This document shows positions 61,164-64,000 of a stretch of DNA of 64,000 nt, in pieces; position 1 is the stretch's first letter; each line of letters starts with the position of its first letter. Where the stretch lies: the NCBI GenBank assembly GCA_040753915.1, contig JBFMDN010000002.1, positions 120,978-184,977 of the forward strand, given 5' to 3'. Origin of the DNA: JBFMDN01 sp040753915 (GTDB lineage: Bacteria; Desulfobacterota; Desulfomonilia; Desulfomonilales; Desulfomonilaceae). The position numbers were made by a program, and so were the translations under genes. The notes below the pieces were generated by a model that saw nothing but the letters and a program-made list of their open reading frames with translations, ran no database searches and had not been told where the DNA came from.

Positions 61164-63248
61164 ATGAACGGAACAAGAAAGCCCCCTTTATTGGAGCCGG
61201 GAATAACCCTCAACGGCAAATGGGAAATCCTGGAACATCTCGCCACAGGCGGAAAAGGAGAGGTATATCGCGCTCACCAAATCAGCCTTGAACGGGATGT
61301 GGTTGTGAAGACGATTTCTTTGGAATTCTTGGCCGAATTCTCGGACCCGGAAGAAATCGAGACCGAGACTCAACGATTCCACAGGGAAGCCACGGCTATG
61401 GCACAGGTGAAGCATCCGCATGTGGCGCAGGTCTATGACCACGATTCAGCACTAATAACGAGGAATGGCGCAGAAGTAACGATCCAATACCTGGTGATGG
61501 AATACATATCGGGCTTGACTCTCAGAGGGACAATGACGGCTGAGGGTTTTGCCGACAACGAAGATGCTCTCATCAACTGGATTCGTCAGTATTTCCTGCC
61601 CACCCTGGATGGAATTGCCGCTGTACATGAGCTGGGGATTGTCCATCGGGACATCAAACCGGAAAATGTCCTTCTGGACGGCTCTGTTCCCAAGATCACG
61701 GACTTCGGGATAGCTGGGGGAATTCACTGGAAACCACTGACCAGGAGCCATCACGTTGAAGGGACCATCCAGTACATGGCTCCCGAACAATTTACGGACT
61801 TGGGAGAGACGGATGCTCGCGGAGATGTCTATGCGCTGGGCAAAATCTTGTACGAAGCCATAGTCGGCAAAATGGGGAGAGAGACGGCCTGTCCACTCAG
61901 AGGCGTGTGCTTGGCGAGCCCCCAAACTGATCTGTTGAAACAGCTCGATCTTCTCATTCAAAAAGCCACAGCCGAAGACGTAACGCAGCGGATTGCCGCG
62001 GTGAAAGAGTTCAAGGCGGCAATCGAGCTGTGCTTGCCGAGCCCTCGAACTGATTTGCTGAACAAACTGGATCTTTTTGTTGGAAAAGGCACAGAAGAAG
62101 ACAAAGCCGAGCGAATTGCCGCGGTGAAAGAGGTCAAAGAGGCAGTTGAGGCCCTGGCGGACTCAGGGGAGTTTGCGGTACTGGGGAAGCGTTCAGAATC
62201 AGGATGGGGGAGGCGTCACCGCAAGGCAATCATTGCCGTAGTAGTATTGCTTGTGGCTGGTGGCTTCGCGGGCTCTCACCTCTATCACCATTTTGTCATG
62301 GTTCATGACCAGCCCACACCCGCTCAGACGGTGGTCGTCGCTAACGGTCCCAAGCCAGCCTTGGAACGTCCAGAAGGAGCCCCCGCAGCAGTCACTGTGG
62401 AAGGACACATCCCGGTTACTATAAAAGGGCCGGACGGTGATTGCATTCTTCACTTGATTCCTGAGGGGGAAGCGACTCTCCCTGAGAGCTTTGGTTCAAA
62501 GGCCGGACAGGCGGTTAAAGTGCCTCCCTTTTACATTATGGAAGCTCCTGTAACTAATGCAGATTTCGTCACATTCCTGAATCAGATCCTACCGGAACTC
62601 CATGTGGAGCAGGGAACGGTCCGCCGCGGCAATGACATACTGGTGATGCTGGGAGAAGTGATGAAAGGATATGAGCCGATAATCTTCCAGGATGGAAAAT
62701 TCTCTCTGAAGGATGAAGTCTTTGCTCTTCGGCCTGTGCTTCGGGTCACTGGATACGGGGCTTCCGCCTATGCGCAGTTCTACGGAGAGCGGCTCCCCAC
62801 AGAATTGGAATGGCTCCGATTGATAAGAGCAGATACCAGTCCCACGACAACCATTGCGCCCGAGCCTGTTCAGGCTCAAACGGCAAGGGAAAATCAGAAC
62901 TGGACGGATGGTTGGATGGAACGGGAAAGACAACAGCCCGTCGTCAGTCCAGAAAACGGAAACAAGGTCACCGACCAAAGGATTGAATCACATGTTCCTT
63001 CTCCCGTGGTCCTGTTGCAACCGGATTCATACGGCATCCGGGGCTTGGGAAAGAGCATAGGCGAATGGGGATTGCGGATAACAGAAGACTCTTCGACCCG
63101 GAAGAGGGAAGAAAAATACATCATCCTGGGGGGAGTTAAGGGCAACAGTGAGGACAAGAGCAACGAACTACCGGTCATTGCCCGGAATCCCTGGGAAGCA
63201 TTCGAGGAAGTTGGATTCCGAGCCGTTCTGACCATCAAGTCGAGGTAA
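61164..63248 (+). CDS. Membrane Ser/Thr kinase with sulfatase-modifying-like domain
   Basis: A 694-residue protein. The Hanks-type kinase (about 17-330) has Lys49, HRDIKPEN (161-168) and DFG (180-182), all intact; the Gly loop is atypical (ATGGKGEV). One membrane helix lies at about 355-377. An extracytoplasmic domain (about 430-690) resembles formylglycine-generating-enzyme/SUMF1 folds (VTNADFVTFLN, ERLPTELEWLRL, NPWEAFEEVGFRAV), but the catalytic Cys pair is not obvious. A 41-residue unit near the end of the kinase is duplicated (250-290 and 291-331). Weak ribosome-binding site. Confidence 0.88.
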   Translation: MNGTRKPPLLEPGITLNGKWEILEHLATGGKGEVYRAHQISLERDVVVKTISLEFLAEFSDPEEIETETQRFHREATAMAQVKHPHVAQVYDHDSALITRNGAEVTIQYLVMEYISGLTLRGTMTAEGFADNEDALINWIRQYFLPTLDGIAAVHELGIVHRDIKPENVLLDGSVPKITDFGIAGGIHWKPLTRSHHVEGTIQYMAPEQFTDLGETDARGDVYALGKILYEAIVGKMGRETACPLRGVCLASPQTDLLKQLDLLIQKATAEDVTQRIAAVKEFKAAIELCLPSPRTDLLNKLDLFVGKGTEEDKAERIAAVKEVKEAVEALADSGEFAVLGKRSESGWGRRHRKAIIAVVVLLVAGGFAGSHLYHHFVMVHDQPTPAQTVVVANGPKPALERPEGAPAAVTVEGHIPVTIKGPDGDCILHLIPEGEATLPESFGSKAGQAVKVPPFYIMEAPVTNADFVTFLNQILPELHVEQGTVRRGNDILVMLGEVMKGYEPIIFQDGKFSLKDEVFALRPVLRVTGYGASAYAQFYGERLPTELEWLRLIRADTSPTTTIAPEPVQAQTARENQNWTDGWMERERQQPVVSPENGNKVTDQRIESHVPSPVVLLQPDSYGIRGLGKSIGEWGLRITEDSSTRKREEKYIILGGVKGNSEDKSNELPVIARNPWEAFEEVGFRAVLTIKSR

Positions 63249-63255
63249 CGTTTCC

Positions 63256-63774
63256 ATGAGCGCCGAGCAAAATTACAGGACAGGACTCATAAAGAAGTCG
63301 GTGGGCCAAACTCTGGCACTCCTGCTTATTCTCGGCGCAATGCTGTTCCTGTCCGCAGGAACTCTTCAGTATTGGGAAGCCTGGGCCTATCTGGCAATTC
63401 TTCTTGCCGCGAATTCATTCATGGTGGTCTACTTGATTTTAATAAGAAATGACCCTGAGCTGCTGGCACGAAGACTGAGGCTGAAAGAAAAAGAGCCGGA
63501 ACAAAAACTCATCCAGACATTCTCGTTCATTGTTTGCGTTGTTGTTTTCCTGCTGCCGGGATTGAACAAACGTTACGGTTGGTCTTCCGTGCCTAGTGCC
63601 GTGGTGGTTGCCGCTGACATGATTGTGGTGTTGGGGTTGGGGTTGTTCTGGCTTGCTGTCAGAGAGAACCGATGGGCCTCTCACATCATTGAAGTGGAGC
63701 AGGACCAGCAAGTTATCACCACTGGTCCTTATGCGCTGGTTCGCCACCCCATGTACTCTGCGGCCCTGTTATAG
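63256..63774 (+). pseudogene. Truncated isoprenylcysteine-methyltransferase-like gene
   Basis: 172 codons of an ICMT/PEMT-family membrane methyltransferase with four helices and GPYALVRHPMYSAALL, after which the family normally continues for another 30-40 residues. Here the frame stops at once (TTA-TAG) where IS630 sequence begins. The N-terminal part is intact. The missing C-terminus includes part of the S-adenosylmethionine-binding region, so it is probably non-functional. Confidence 0.8.
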
Positions 63775-63796
63775 TAACCGGCATAGGCATTAACGC

Positions 63797-64000
63797 CTAA
63801 GCGAAGTAAGGAACTAGGGTTCTCAGGGAAGCAGGATTTCCCTGAAAACGGTTGAATCTCCTGAACAGGCTGCCCTTGAGGTCCGTCAAAAGCCCGAAGA
63901 AGCGGTTGTGTGAAGCCCATTTGCGCGTTTCCTTCCAGATATACTCAGCAGCGTTGAGCTTGGGAGAGTACTTGGGCAGGAAGTGTACCTCGATGAGGTG
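63797..64000 (-). mobile_element. IS630-family transposase, 3' end
   Basis: The minus strand translates as 67 residues from the window edge (HLIEVHFLPKYSPKLNAAEY, then IWKETRKW and a basic C-terminus). This is the conserved end of IS630 transposases, including the region with the last catalytic acidic residue (LNAAEYIW). The stop is at 63797-63799. The element's left end is near 63772, at a TA dinucleotide, as expected for this family. Confidence 0.88.

Noticed and set aside
42322..64000. Right attachment site (repeat of the tRNA-Glu 3' end)
   Set aside because: Looked for the TTCGAATCCCC/TGGGGACGCCA end and did not see a second copy, so the right border could not be placed.

Overview
The window looks like a chromosomal segment of an anaerobic deltaproteobacterium (Desulfobacterota), probably a sulfate reducer or a close relative. 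This is inferred from gene content, not from a marker gene. The pointers are a large cluster of NifX-family proteins, Fe-S MinD-type ATPases, Mrp and NifU-like proteins resembling the orange-protein (ORP) loci of Desulfovibrio; sigma-54 promoters with NtrC-type control; a response-regulator/Lon fusion; and a complete feo locus. Genes are densely packed, with good Shine-Dalgarno sites that settle most starts.

Layout. 1-3290: a divergent, probably zinc-linked locus. A YraQ-type permease and its TIGR03943-type partner face a ZnuA-like binding protein across a palindromic operator candidate. 3327-6110: a small Cys-containing protein, a Lon-type protease with a receiver domain inserted in front of its AAA+ module, and REP-like repeats. 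6211-13021: a stress or transport module made of a small 'FAEA' protein, a small membrane protein, a TauE-like permease and a tandem UspA protein; a convergent NtrC-type regulator with its histidine kinase; and a FAEA-Usp protein. TGTTGCA-N3-TGCAACA palindromes occur in pairs upstream of both target units. 13480-14568: a secreted SH3 protein with internal repeats. 14986-21598: the ORP-like Fe-S/metal-cofactor cluster, headed by a consensus sigma-54 promoter and interrupted near its end by a MITE-like element. 21800-27604: pstC-pstA-pstS-pstB and a PhoB-like regulator, with a Pho-box candidate. 27956-32426: an RND pump. 32654-36484: a DtxR regulator and the feo genes. 36759-41748: an MBL-fold protein, a small unknown and a large hybrid histidine kinase.

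42084-42321 holds tRNA-Lys and tRNA-Glu. Directly after tRNA-Glu comes a tyrosine integrase, which marks the left end of an integrated element. Behind it lie an Xis-like HTH protein, an operon of a serine recombinase plus two unknown proteins, a gene-poor kilobase with palindromes, and then metal-resistance cargo. The cargo comprises small secreted proteins, a CzcB/CzcA-type pump without an outer-membrane factor, a pentapeptide protein, Met-rich periplasmic proteins, a SHOCT protein, a DUF302 protein, a P1B ATPase, and a Ser/Thr kinase with a sulfatase-modifying-like domain. The last gene, an isoprenylcysteine-methyltransferase-like gene, is cut by an IS630-family insertion at the window edge. 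No right-hand attachment site was seen, so the element probably extends past the window.

How the parts work together: the first two thirds are core-like functions for metal uptake (zinc, iron), phosphate uptake, Fe-S/metal-cofactor handling and signalling, several under sigma-54 control. The last third is an acquired metal-tolerance island.
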